Positions 14,638 through 23,396 of a DNA stretch of 28,638 nucleotides are shown in pieces. Source of the DNA: Candidatus Peribacteraceae bacterium (GTDB lineage: Bacteria; Patescibacteriota; Gracilibacteria; Peribacterales; Peribacteraceae); NCBI GenBank assembly GCA_013140485.1, contig JABFSS010000053.1:1-28638 (forward strand), read 5' to 3'. Below the pieces are notes generated by a model that made no database searches, was not told where the DNA came from, and saw only the letters and a list, made by a program, of their open reading frames with translations. The translations under genes and the position numbers were made by a program. Within the stretch, counting starts at the first letter, position 1; each line of letters opens with the position of its first letter.

Positions 14638-15537
14638 TCACTCATATTCTTCATTCTGCGATGGCTTATTTTTTTTCTTCAGTACTGTGACTATCCCCGA
14701 CTGAGTAGCTAGTGAAAACCCGTGCTTCCGCAATTCAGTGATTGGATCAATCCCCGTTATGTATGGATATATTCCGTTGAGTATGACCAAATCGCCGGAG
14801 TTGCTCGCGCTGGCTAGTTCTTTGCAAAGAGCATCAAAATACTGGATTTCGGTACTGTCCTTCGTTCTCCCCGGCAACGCCTTGCACATTTCTCTGTCCG
14901 TCTGGAGGCCGGATAAATAAAAAGTTTTTTGTTCTTTAGCCTCTTCTTTATTGATTTTTGAAATAAAACCGAGCAGATCATCCTGGATCGTGGTGACGGG
15001 AACCCCATTCACTCGCTCTATCCTAAAATCATGTATCCCGTTCTCCAAATGATACTTGCCATCCCGTACGACATGCACGGGCTCTGGAATGTCTTGATTG
15101 CACCGATATAAATCCAAATCGACTTCCCAGCATCGGGCAATGGATAATGCGGGGAGATATTGTGCGGCTCGTCCGTGACCGCAGGGAATATCAATAAAAA
15201 GACCTCCTTGCATCATTTCACGAAGTTCTATACCAAGAAGTGATAACTTAAGCATCGTAAGCCTCCGTGGTTTTGATGCAAAACACTCGGCAATGCTTTC
15301 GCCGGTAAAAATTGCGGAGCGAAAATGATCCAGCCAAGTATTATGCGGCTCGGGCCAAAAACGCATATGCGCAATCAGTGGATTGTATTCGGCGGGAACA
15401 TTTTTGGATAACTGCAAAGACAATTGGATCGCTTCGTGGGCGCGAAGAGTGCCGTGATCGACCTCAGCCATTTTGTGAGTATTCAAACCGGATCCGGCAG
15501 ATGCAAGTACGGACTCCGAAACCTCACTGGTGCTCAT
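14638..15537 (-). CDS. Class I SAM-dependent methyltransferase-like protein
   Basis: This 299-residue protein has a helical N-terminal third (1-105) followed by GGLFIDIPCGHGR (111-123). That stretch fits motif I of Rossmann methyltransferases (hhDhxCGxGR), with an acidic strand end 15-20 residues on (CWEVDLDLYR, 136-145). Further strands include DLVILNGIYPYITG and a C-terminal SGIVTVLKKK. The target is unknown; no clear catalytic motif for DNA or RNA modification is visible. It has a perfect-consensus leaderless promoter of its own between rpoD and its start (ATG at 15537), so it is not dependent on the rpoD transcript. It is followed closely by the helicase-nuclease gene. Confidence 0.6.
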   Translation of the reverse strand: MSTSEVSESVLASAGSGLNTHKMAEVDHGTLRAHEAIQLSLQLSKNVPAEYNPLIAHMRFWPEPHNTWLDHFRSAIFTGESIAECFASKPRRLTMLKLSLLGIELREMMQGGLFIDIPCGHGRAAQYLPALSIARCWEVDLDLYRCNQDIPEPVHVVRDGKYHLENGIHDFRIERVNGVPVTTIQDDLLGFISKINKEEAKEQKTFYLSGLQTDREMCKALPGRTKDSTEIQYFDALCKELASASNSGDLVILNGIYPYITGIDPITELRKHGFSLATQSGIVTVLKKKNKPSQNEEYE

Positions 15538-15544
15538 AAAATTT

Positions 15545-15572
15545 ATTATAAATTCATATTATTATATGTCAA
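15545..15572 (-). promoter_or_regulatory. Perfect-consensus promoter (leaderless) of the methyltransferase-like gene
   Basis: On the minus strand TTGACA, 16 nt, TATAAT: both boxes match all six consensus positions. The -10 ends 7 nt before the ATG at 15537. The surroundings are very AT-rich. Confidence 0.8.
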
Positions 15573-15599
15573 ATACACCACTGCGAGAAACCGTGAGAA

Positions 15600-15626
15600 T
15601 TACCTGAACTCCTTCGCACAATGATC
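15600..15626 (-). pseudogene. Relic of an rpoD 3' end
   Basis: Read on the minus strand this encodes DHCAKEFR and a TAA stop, exactly the last eight residues of the intact RpoD that ends 54 nt upstream. Six of the eight codons differ, all synonymously (for example GAC/GAT, CAC/CAT, GCA/GCG, CGA/AGG), and TAATTC follows in both. A hairpin repeat directly abuts its 5' side and has replaced the rest. Confidence 0.85.
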
Positions 15627-15649
15627 ACCCTTCGACAGGCTCAGGGTGA
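15625..15649. repeat. Hairpin repeat family B (copy 1)
   Basis: TCACCCT-TCGACAGGCTC-AGGGTGA, a 7-bp perfect stem. It lies between the intact rpoD stop and the rpoD relic and may act as a hairpin after rpoD. A longer relative lies at 26928-26969. Confidence 0.75.
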
Positions 15650-15679
15650 CCTATAACGATTTCGCGCGGACTATTCGAA

Positions 15680-17158
<1,479 letters not shown>

Positions 17159-17207
17159 AGTTGGAGACAGGGTAGTTAACCAGATAGAGGGGGCTAAGAG
17201 CAAGCAC

Positions 17208-17289
17208 GGAAAGCAACCGACGTAACCGACGAATCCAAAGAAACCGAGGATCCTCGGTTGCCTTGGTTACTTTGGTTACCTCGGTTTCC
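17208..17289. repeat. Gene-less nonamer palindrome (element N2)
   Basis: 9-mers of type GTAACCGAC on the left and their inverse (CTTGGTTAC, TTTGGTTAC, CTCGGTTTC) on the right meet at the 18-bp perfect palindrome AACCGAGGATCCTCGGTT. Sequence and period match the arrays flanking the S23 gene, but no gene is enclosed. It lies between dnaG and rpoD. Confidence 0.8.
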
Positions 17290-17292
17290 TTT

Positions 17293-19041
17293 TCACGAAG
17301 CCATCTTCATCAACCGCAACACCTGCTGATACTGATTTTGGAGCTGCACCTCTTCCGCCGCTTTGCCGTCGCGGCGGGCGTCGAGGAGCCGCCGGGTGAT
17401 TTCTTCTTGCTTGAGATGCAGCATTTCCTTATTTGCTGACTTGCAGTGCTTGCGGATCTCCCGGGCGGCCATGACCTCGGACCAGTCGTGGAACTGGTGC
17501 TGTTCGCAATAGAGGGCGAGGACCGCGGCCCGCTCCTTGAGTTCCTGCGGCAGTGAAAGATTTTCCAGCGTCGCCTCCTTCTCGGGAGGAAGTTCGCTCA
17601 GCGCAACGAAGAGCGACTTCGCCATTCCCTCTTCGGGCGCGATGAGTTCGGGAAGCAGATGACGAAGCTGCGGGTAACAGAGAAAGAGACCGAGCGTGAT
17701 TTCGATCGTGGAGAAGAGATCTCGGGAGTCCACCGCCGTAGAAGTGGAGAGTGAAGGCGTGCGCAGCGGGATTTCCTGGCTCGCGCGTGACAGGTCTTCT
17801 TGCAATGCGGTCTCCGTCGTCTGGAAAACGCCGGAGGCTTTCGCCAGGTAATCGCGCCGCTCGACATCGGAGGACAACCCGCCGAGCAGCATGAGCAGCC
17901 GCCGCAGAGCGGTGCGCCGGGCGAGAGGCGCCGAGAGGTCGTCTTTGCGGAACGCCTCGAGCACCGTATCGAGGTACGGCGCGGCGGACGATTCGAGCAG
18001 GCGGCCGAGCAGCGCGGGATCCGACGCGAGCGTTTCGGACGGATCTTTGCCGGGGAGGATCACGGCCTCCACGTGGACGCCTTCTTTGCTGAGCAGCATG
18101 AACGCGCGCTCCATCGCCTCCTGGCCCGCACGGTCACTGTCGAGACACAGCGTGGCGGTCTCTGCGTACCGCTTGAGGAGCTTCACATGCTCCGGGGTCA
18201 GCGCCGTGCCGCAGGTGGCGACGGCATGCGTGGCTCCGACCTTGTGGCAAGCCAGTACGTCGAAGTAGCCTTCGACCAGCAGCACTTTGCCCTTCGCACG
18301 GATGCTGTCCTTGGCATGATGCATGCCGAAGAGAATGCCGCTCTTGTGAAACAGAATCCCGTCGGAGGAATTAATATACTTGGCGTCATCGTCGCCGAGC
18401 GTCCGTCCGCCGAAGCCCGCCAGGTTCCCCTGCGCGTCGTGGATGGGGAACATGAGACGATTGCGGAACCGGTCGTAGATCCGCTCCTCCTGCAGTTCTT
18501 TCTGGATGCCGAGACCGGCGGCCAGGATTTCTTTGCGACTGAAGCCGTTCTTGAGCAGATGTTCGTACGTTGCGGAGAACGAATCGGGCGCGACGCCGAT
18601 TTCGAACTGTTCGATCTGCTCCGGCGTCACCTGGCGCTTGAGCAAATATTCGCGCGCGACTGGGGAATTTTTGAGCTGCGACCGGTAGAGCTGCAGCGCC
18701 GCGTGTGCGCACTCGCGCGCGCGGTCCTTCTCGTCTTTTTTCGGAGCGGTGGATGGACCCCGGGTTTCGAGTTTGACACCGGTCTTCTCCGCGAGCTCTT
18801 TGATGGCCTGGGGGAAATCACACCCCTCGATTTTTTGATAGAAACTGAAAATGTCGCCACCGCTCCGGCACGCGAAGCAGTACGCGATGCCTTTGTCGGG
18901 TGAGACGAGAAAACTGGGATGCGAATCGTTATGGAACGGACAGAGGCAGACGAAGTTCCGTCCCTTTTTCGTCAGTTGAGCGTACTGGGCGACCAGTTGC
19001 TCAATGGGAAGCCGCATTTTGATCTCGGCGACGGAGTCCAT
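17293..19041 (-). CDS. dnaG: DNA primase DnaG
   Basis: This 582-residue replication primase has an N-terminal CHC2 zinc finger with C34-x2-H37 and C55-x2-C58 (CPFHNDSHPSF ... YCFAC). The RNA polymerase core follows, with the primase motif RNRLMFPIHDAQGNLAGFGGR, then the TOPRIM domain VLLVEGYFDVLA (catalytic E257) and LCLDSDRAG. The helical C-terminal domain (about 430-582) should bind the replicative helicase and is poorly conserved. The ATG at 19041 (MDSVAEIK) was chosen over an ATG 12 codons earlier because homologues begin near the short hydrophobic helix before the zinc finger. TATACT ends 9 nt upstream of it. Confidence 0.96.
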   Translation of the reverse strand: MDSVAEIKMRLPIEQLVAQYAQLTKKGRNFVCLCPFHNDSHPSFLVSPDKGIAYCFACRSGGDIFSFYQKIEGCDFPQAIKELAEKTGVKLETRGPSTAPKKDEKDRARECAHAALQLYRSQLKNSPVAREYLLKRQVTPEQIEQFEIGVAPDSFSATYEHLLKNGFSRKEILAAGLGIQKELQEERIYDRFRNRLMFPIHDAQGNLAGFGGRTLGDDDAKYINSSDGILFHKSGILFGMHHAKDSIRAKGKVLLVEGYFDVLACHKVGATHAVATCGTALTPEHVKLLKRYAETATLCLDSDRAGQEAMERAFMLLSKEGVHVEAVILPGKDPSETLASDPALLGRLLESSAAPYLDTVLEAFRKDDLSAPLARRTALRRLLMLLGGLSSDVERRDYLAKASGVFQTTETALQEDLSRASQEIPLRTPSLSTSTAVDSRDLFSTIEITLGLFLCYPQLRHLLPELIAPEEGMAKSLFVALSELPPEKEATLENLSLPQELKERAAVLALYCEQHQFHDWSEVMAAREIRKHCKSANKEMLHLKQEEITRRLLDARRDGKAAEEVQLQNQYQQVLRLMKMAS

Positions 19042-19050
19042 AGGGGGGTG

Positions 19051-19056
19051 AGTATA
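19051..19056 (-). promoter_or_regulatory. Candidate -10 box for dnaG
   Basis: TATACT on the minus strand, 9 nt before the dnaG start codon. No convincing -35 box was found; the spacing fits the leaderless pattern seen at other genes here. Confidence 0.35.
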
Positions 19057-19073
19057 CCTTAGTCCGCGTCGTC

Positions 19074-20078
19074 TCATTCTCTCTGAGCCAATGCAATAAT
19101 GATGTTCCCTCCCGTGAGTTCACCGCTGTTTGCCAGATCCGGTGCCGCACCGACGGCGGGACAGGCGGCAATCCTGGCGGGTCCTGCGGGAAGATCGGCA
19201 AGAAGCCTCGCGATTGAGACCGACCCCATGTTGCCCATGTGGAGAATCCTGTTCGCAACCATCGGGGGCTTCATCCATCCTTTTCGCAAAAAACTCTCTT
19301 TCATACGCTCGAGAATGTTGCCGTTCGCATGATGGCTGTACACGTCTTTGACGTCTTCGTTCAAAATACCTGCCCGACGAACGCCTTCCAGAATGAAATC
19401 CACCATCATATCAGGGACTTTGCGGTACAACGTTAAGCCTCCTGGCATATGAATGCATTTTCTGCGCGATTTGTTGCCGTGGATATCCATGGCCTCCGGC
19501 GCGTCACGCAGTCCCAGGATATTCGGCCAATTCGGCAGGACGCGTGAGAAGACGTCAAGAATGCGATCACGCCCGTCCGGCGCGATCATTCCTCCGGCGG
19601 CACCATCTCCAAAGAGTATCGCCGTCTGTGGATCACTGAAATCCGTGAGATCGCTCGTTTTATCACTCGCGATCACGAGAATGGGTCGGTCGGTGGTCTT
19701 CGCTAGCGCATTACCTGCTTGGGTCGCTGACACGAAGCCGGTACAGGCGTCGTTGATTCCGCGGACATAGCGGTCATGAGGGAGACCGATGGCATCGGCA
19801 AGCAAGTGAGCCTGATGATCAGCATCGAGCGCGCACGTCGAGAGGATGAGACCGCCGCAGTCTTGGATGCGAATGCCCAGCGCAGTGAGGAGCTGGAGTA
19901 CGACCTCCACTCCCATCGACGTAATGGTCTCGCCCACGGCAATGCGGCGGGACTCGATGCCTGTCAGACCTTTGATATCTTTGAGCTTTCCATTGGGCTC
20001 TGTGAATTGCACGGGCAACTGCTCATTGGTGACAATGCGTGAGGGCGCGTGCGATGCGAATGCGGCGAAGCCGGGCAT
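19074..20078 (-). CDS. KAS III (FabH)-like thiolase-fold condensing enzyme
   Basis: This 334-residue thiolase-fold protein should condense acyl-CoA or acyl-ACP with malonyl-ACP, or perform a related acyl transfer. The full KAS III triad is visible: Cys112 in NDACTGFVSA (same number as in Escherichia coli FabH), His249 in YSHHANGN (family PHQANxR) and Asn283 in MGNMGSVS (family GNTSAAS). The oxyanion and dimer motif FGDGAAGGM is also present. Length is typical. The ATG at 20078 was chosen because the longer frame upstream translates non-homologous sequence. It lies between an RNA methyltransferase and dnaG, and no other fatty-acid gene is in the window. HMG-CoA-synthase-like or OleA-like activity cannot be excluded. 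Confidence 0.85.
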   Translation of the reverse strand: MPGFAAFASHAPSRIVTNEQLPVQFTEPNGKLKDIKGLTGIESRRIAVGETITSMGVEVVLQLLTALGIRIQDCGGLILSTCALDADHQAHLLADAIGLPHDRYVRGINDACTGFVSATQAGNALAKTTDRPILVIASDKTSDLTDFSDPQTAILFGDGAAGGMIAPDGRDRILDVFSRVLPNWPNILGLRDAPEAMDIHGNKSRRKCIHMPGGLTLYRKVPDMMVDFILEGVRRAGILNEDVKDVYSHHANGNILERMKESFLRKGWMKPPMVANRILHMGNMGSVSIARLLADLPAGPARIAACPAVGAAPDLANSGELTGGNIIIALAQRE

Positions 20079-20101
20079 AGCGCGGCATCGTAGCGCCTGC
20101 A

Positions 20102-21544
20102 CTAGGATTTCGCCACCACCCATCGCGGCAACCGGTTCTTCAGCGTCCCGTGCAAGGCCAGACTGGATCCGATGACCAGGCCGCCACTCGTCAGGATAGG
20201 ATCGCCCCGCAGGTCCTTCGCGCAGGGAATATCTTTCCCATCGAGCAGCGCGTCGACGTCCTTCTCCGAAATTTCCAGAACATTTTTCGTCGCCTCGTGT
20301 CCGCGCAGCGTGATGATCTCGTGACTGAGGCGGATCCGGTCGCTGTCGAGCCTGCGCGCAAATGGAATCCCCAGCGCGTAGTTCTGCACCGGCATGGGAA
20401 AGTCCGCGCACGCGTCGTTCGTCACAATAAACTGGTCTGCTCTCAGGAACAGTTTGTCTCCGTCGTGCAGAAAACTCGCACCGTACATTTCTTCGCACAG
20501 TTTTCCGATGTCCTTCTGCCGCGCGGGCGGAAGCAAGTCTTCTTGCAGCCGGACGGCGTCGAATTTTTCGCGGTGACGGGTCGGCGATACTTTTTTGAGG
20601 ACCGCACAGAAGAAACCTTCCGTGTCGAAGGTTTGGGGCCAGAGGCGAAGCAGTGGAAAGTGAAAAGTGGAAAGTGAAAAGTGTTTCCGTTGTACAAAAA
20701 TGGAATCTTGAATTGCACGCTCAAAAAAATCACTATTCACTATTAACTTTTCACTATTCACTCGTGGGTCGACCACCTCCACCTGCCCCGGAAATTTCTT
20801 CAGGATGGAAGCAACGACTTCCTCGTTCTCCTCCGGCGTAAGTGTGCACGTCGAATACACGATTCTTCCGCCGACTTTGCAGGCATGGACGGCAGCTTCG
20901 AGCAGTTCGCGCTGCAGGCGCGCCATTTTGCCGATGTTATCCGCCGAGCAGTACTTGAGCGCGTCCGAATCTTTCCGCGAGGTCCCCTGCGCGGTGCACG
21001 GCGCATCGCACAGCACGCGGTCAAAGCGTTCCGTCATGTTCTTCGCGAACCATTGCCCGACCTTCTTCGTCACGATGTTGTTGATCACCCCCGAGCGGTG
21101 GAGTGCCGTCTTGAGCGTCCAGAGACGTTTCTCCTGCACGTCGTTGCAAATGATCACGCCGGTGTTCTGCATGCGCGCCCCCATCTGCGTCGTCTTACTC
21201 CCCGGCGCCGCACTCATATCCAAAATCACTTCTCCCGGCTGCGGGTCGAGCAGCGCCGCCGGCAACATGCTCGCGGCTTCCTGCATGTACACATGACCCA
21301 GCAGGTGCAGGAGATCTTTGCCCAACGCGACGGAGCGGTCCTCGCGGTCAATAAAGAACGCTTCCGGGCACCACGGCACCGGACTCAACTGCCATCCCCT
21401 CTTCTGTGCGGCCGCCTTGAATTCTTCGACCGACGTCTTGAGTGTATTCACACGCAGCGATTTGCGCAGCGGCTTGACGCTCGCGGCGTTGAGGGCTGCG
21501 AGATCGGTGAAGGCCGCGTAGCGGTCGAAGGGGTGAGTACTCAC
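20102..21544 (-). CDS. NOL1/NOP2/Sun-family RNA (cytosine-5) methyltransferase (RsmF/RsmB-like)
   Basis: This 480-residue SAM-dependent RNA m5C methyltransferase has an N-terminal domain with LRKSLRVNTLKT, motif I DMSAAPGSKT, and the release cysteine C183 in DAPCTAQG. The catalytic C233 lies in YSTCTLTPEENE and the closing motif is LWPQTFDTEGFFCAVL. The C-terminal 150 residues look like the RsmF/Trm4-type PUA-like extension rather than RsmB, which has an N-terminal NusB-like domain instead. Residues about 261-298 are encoded by a heptamer-repeat insertion, in frame, in the loop before the GFFCAVL motif. The start is GTG at 21544; TACAGT ends 6 nt upstream. Start regions of this and the divergent hydrolase gene are 74 nt apart. 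Confidence 0.93.
   Translation of the reverse strand: MSTHPFDRYAAFTDLAALNAASVKPLRKSLRVNTLKTSVEEFKAAAQKRGWQLSPVPWCPEAFFIDREDRSVALGKDLLHLLGHVYMQEAASMLPAALLDPQPGEVILDMSAAPGSKTTQMGARMQNTGVIICNDVQEKRLWTLKTALHRSGVINNIVTKKVGQWFAKNMTERFDRVLCDAPCTAQGTSRKDSDALKYCSADNIGKMARLQRELLEAAVHACKVGGRIVYSTCTLTPEENEEVVASILKKFPGQVEVVDPRVNSEKLIVNSDFFERAIQDSIFVQRKHFSLSTFHFPLLRLWPQTFDTEGFFCAVLKKVSPTRHREKFDAVRLQEDLLPPARQKDIGKLCEEMYGASFLHDGDKLFLRADQFIVTNDACADFPMPVQNYALGIPFARRLDSDRIRLSHEIITLRGHEATKNVLEISEKDVDALLDGKDIPCAKDLRGDPILTSGGLVIGSSLALHGTLKNRLPRWVVAKS
20652..20762. repeat. Heptamer-period inverted repeat inside the RNA methyltransferase gene (element E3)
   Basis: The left arm is AGTGGAA, AGTGAAA, AGTGGAA, AGTGAAA, AGTG. 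The right arm is the inverse series (TCACTAT, TCACTAT, TAACTTT, TCACTAT, TCACT), about 46 nt apart. It is translated in frame as roughly 37 residues, beginning VNSEKLIVNSDFFERAI, with no stop. Confidence 0.8.
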
Positions 21545-21584
21545 GACCCCACTGTATCGGATTTAGCGTTCTCTCGATGAAGAA

Positions 21585-21612
21585 TTGACAGCAGAAGAGA
21601 GTATTCTAAAGT
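21585..21612 (+). promoter_or_regulatory. Candidate promoter of the hydrolase-like gene (leaderless GTG)
   Basis: TTGACA (perfect -35), 16 nt, TAAAGT (four of six). The -10 ends 6 nt before the GTG at 21619, placing transcription start at the start codon. Confidence 0.5.
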
Positions 21613-21618
21613 ACGTCG

Positions 21619-22476
21619 GTGAACGACCTCGTAGCATCGCCTCCCGACGCCAATAGTACTGACATACCCGTCTTCATTGGTGGCTTGGCAGGTCATGATG
21701 ATGACTGTCTCCCGCTCCAGAAGGCCCTCAATATGGGCCCATTTTTTGTGCGAAACATTCCCCTTTATAGGGGCGAAATTGATGTTGATCGAAAAGAGCT
21801 GAAAAAGATGGATCTCATAGGGAAGCGACAAGTCATCCGTCAAGTGGAGGACAAGGCTGCAGAAAAGCTTGCGGATGAATTGCTGGAGATCTACCACCGA
21901 ATTGCGGTGATCATTGCGCACTCTCGGGGCACATGGCTCTGGATGCGTGCAGCAAAGATCATGACCAAGAAAAACCCGAGGCTCTTCGATCAACATGATG
22001 TCCCGGTCGCATTACTCGCCACCCCTACCAAGCATACGTCAGAGCTCACAAAACCGATGCATAATTTGCCGGATCCTCTGCATCAAATGGACCCCAATTA
22101 TCGTTCGCTGCGGGGGAAAATGGATGAAGAAACGTACGTCGCTATGATGGAACGACAGCAACCTCACTTTATAGGAGCGATGAAGGTGATCAGTCCTATA
22201 GACCACCCTCTCAGCGTTGAAGAAATTCAGGCTACGCTCAGAAAAATTCACAAAAAAGTGGAGATCTTCGTCGCAACGGGTGAGCTCGACGATTTCCGTG
22301 ACGACGACAATCTTGCCGATATTATCCGCAACCGATTCAACATAACCACGGAACTGATCGAAGGATGCGGACATTTTCTGCATCTCGAGTGCGTCGAGAT
22401 CATCAAGAAAATGATTTGGAGATTGGTGGAAAAAAGAAGAGAAAGACTAAAGAGAACAGCCCTGGTCCATGCGTAG
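21619..22476 (+). CDS. Alpha/beta-hydrolase-like protein
   Basis: This 285-residue protein lacks a signal peptide and should be cytosolic. Residues 16-30 (IPVFIGGLAGHDDDC) resemble the oxyanion strand-loop of alpha/beta hydrolases. The nucleophile elbow is AVIIAHSRGTW with Ser102, departing from GxSxG (AHSRG). An acid is offered by GELDDF (D224/D225) and the His by EGCGHFLHLE (H252), giving a complete triad in order. The stretch between about 140 and 200 would form the lid. Substrate is unknown. GTG at 21619 is supported by a promoter whose -10 ends 6 nt upstream. It appears AT-richer than the core genes and stands alone between divergent and convergent neighbours. Confidence 0.7.
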   Translation: MNDLVASPPDANSTDIPVFIGGLAGHDDDCLPLQKALNMGPFFVRNIPLYRGEIDVDRKELKKMDLIGKRQVIRQVEDKAAEKLADELLEIYHRIAVIIAHSRGTWLWMRAAKIMTKKNPRLFDQHDVPVALLATPTKHTSELTKPMHNLPDPLHQMDPNYRSLRGKMDEETYVAMMERQQPHFIGAMKVISPIDHPLSVEEIQATLRKIHKKVEIFVATGELDDFRDDDNLADIIRNRFNITTELIEGCGHFLHLECVEIIKKMIWRLVEKRRERLKRTALVHA

Positions 22477-22545
22477 GATAGTTGGCTTATTCAATGTTCT
22501 TCATTTTGTTGCCGTAATTCGGCTCTCAATTGCTTAACAGTCCAT

Positions 22546-22908
22546 TCAAAGGAAATTTGTCAGGCCACACCTCATTCTCTTCTGCAATTCTGCAACACTC
22601 ATTTCAGGATTAATGTCTTCAGTCTCCGCTTCCAATCGAGCTGTGGACATCACAACTGTAGTTCGTATTCCACCGCCTCGAACTGTGAATGATACGGCGG
22701 AGCCCGCGCGCACGGGATCCGCAGTCGAAATCAAAAATAAACGAATGACTTTTGCTGCCAAAGTGCGATTACCATCACATAATTCTGTGATTGTTCTTTT
22801 AGGATCCTTCTCTTGAGCAACGACAATCGCATATTGCCGAAGTTTCGTCATATCTGGATCGGGCAAAGCAGGCTTTTCTTGAGTCTCAAGTTCCAAAGTA
22901 GTACTCAT
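22546..22908 (-). CDS. Orphan protein of unknown function
   Basis: This 120-residue protein is not recognised. It has no signal peptide or TM helix. Residues 20-60 look helical (DMTKLRQYAIVVAQEKDP ... LAAKVIRLFLIS); 66-90 look like beta strands (AVSFTVRGGGIRTTVVMSTARL); the tail is charged. The start is ATG at 22908. A TTGTAA/TTACAA inverted repeat and the leuS tail relic lie upstream. It shows no similarity that can be seen by eye to the other orphan at 23031-23396. It is a plausible gene from its continuous amphipathic pattern, but expression is unproven. Confidence 0.55.
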   Translation of the reverse strand: MSTTLELETQEKPALPDPDMTKLRQYAIVVAQEKDPKRTITELCDGNRTLAAKVIRLFLISTADPVRAGSAVSFTVRGGGIRTTVVMSTARLEAETEDINPEMSVAELQKRMRCGLTNFL

Positions 22909-22935
22909 GTAAGCAGACTACTCCTGCATCGCAAG

Positions 22936-22955
22936 TTGTAAAGAATACCTTACAA
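22936..22955. promoter_or_regulatory. Inverted repeat upstream of an orphan gene
   Basis: TTGTAA, 8 nt, TTACAA, extendable to 8-bp arms with one mismatch. It lies 28-47 nt before the ATG at 22908 and overlaps the end of the leuS relic. It could be an operator or chance. Confidence 0.3.
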
Positions 22956-23020
22956 TACCAAACTCACCAACTTCCCCTCTCAATAAATACCTTCTTCGGC
23001 TCCTCAACCTCTGATCTTCT
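22950..23020 (-). pseudogene. Relic of a leuS 3' end
   Basis: Read on the minus strand with two frame changes this gives DVIQKIRG, EEPKKVFIE and GKLVSLVL-stop, matching the end of the intact LeuRS (VQKFLGG, PKKEIYIK, GKLVSLVV-stop). A 21-nt stretch (22958-22978) is identical to 23397-23417. It lies 10 nt beyond the stop of the orphan gene that overlaps the intact leuS end, so the orphan exactly fills the space between the two leuS ends. Confidence 0.8.
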
Positions 23021-23030
23021 GAATCACGTC

Positions 23031-23396
23031 CTAATGAACCAAGGCAAGGTCAGCAGGAACTCCCTTCGCAACTTGAAGGATTGTCCATAACTTTTCCGCA
23101 AATGCACTCCTCTTATATTGAACACAGAAAATAACGATGTCTTTGGGAAGCGCTACCTTTACACCAGCATCATTCAATAACATTTCTTGGAGTCCATCTC
23201 GAACTGATTCTTCTTCACCTCGTATGACCATAAAGTGAGGACCGCTGATGCGGACCCCCGAATGACCATCCAAAAATGTAACCAACTTGCCATCCAAGTC
23301 TCTGGGAGAGAGCAGCGTATTCAGAAAAAACGAAGGGGCATTAAGGATCATGGTAGTACTTCCGTCCCCAATGTCTATTTTTTCATGATCACACAA
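23031..23396 (-). CDS. Orphan protein overlapping the leuS stop codon
   Basis: This 121-residue protein of unknown family has alternating strands and helices (KLVTFLDGHSGVRISGPHFMVIRGEEESVRDGLQEMLL) and no signal or TM segment. The TTG start at 23396 overlaps the leuS stop by 8 nt (TTGTGTGA), an arrangement that would allow translational coupling. An ATG at residue 16 (23351) is the alternative. Its stop is followed after 10 nt by the relic of a leuS tail. It may therefore have arrived together with the present leuS 3' end. No function can be assigned. Confidence 0.55.
   Translation of the reverse strand: MCDHEKIDIGDGSTTMILNAPSFFLNTLLSPRDLDGKLVTFLDGHSGVRISGPHFMVIRGEEESVRDGLQEMLLNDAGVKVALPKDIVIFCVQYKRSAFAEKLWTILQVAKGVPADLALVH

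Noticed and set aside
20079..20498. 140-residue N-terminal extension of the KAS III-like protein
   Set aside because: It overlaps the RNA methyltransferase C-terminus in another frame and has low-complexity Arg-rich shadow composition.
22477..22545. Possible terminator or small gene after the hydrolase
   Set aside because: No stable hairpin with a U-tract and no credible frame seen.
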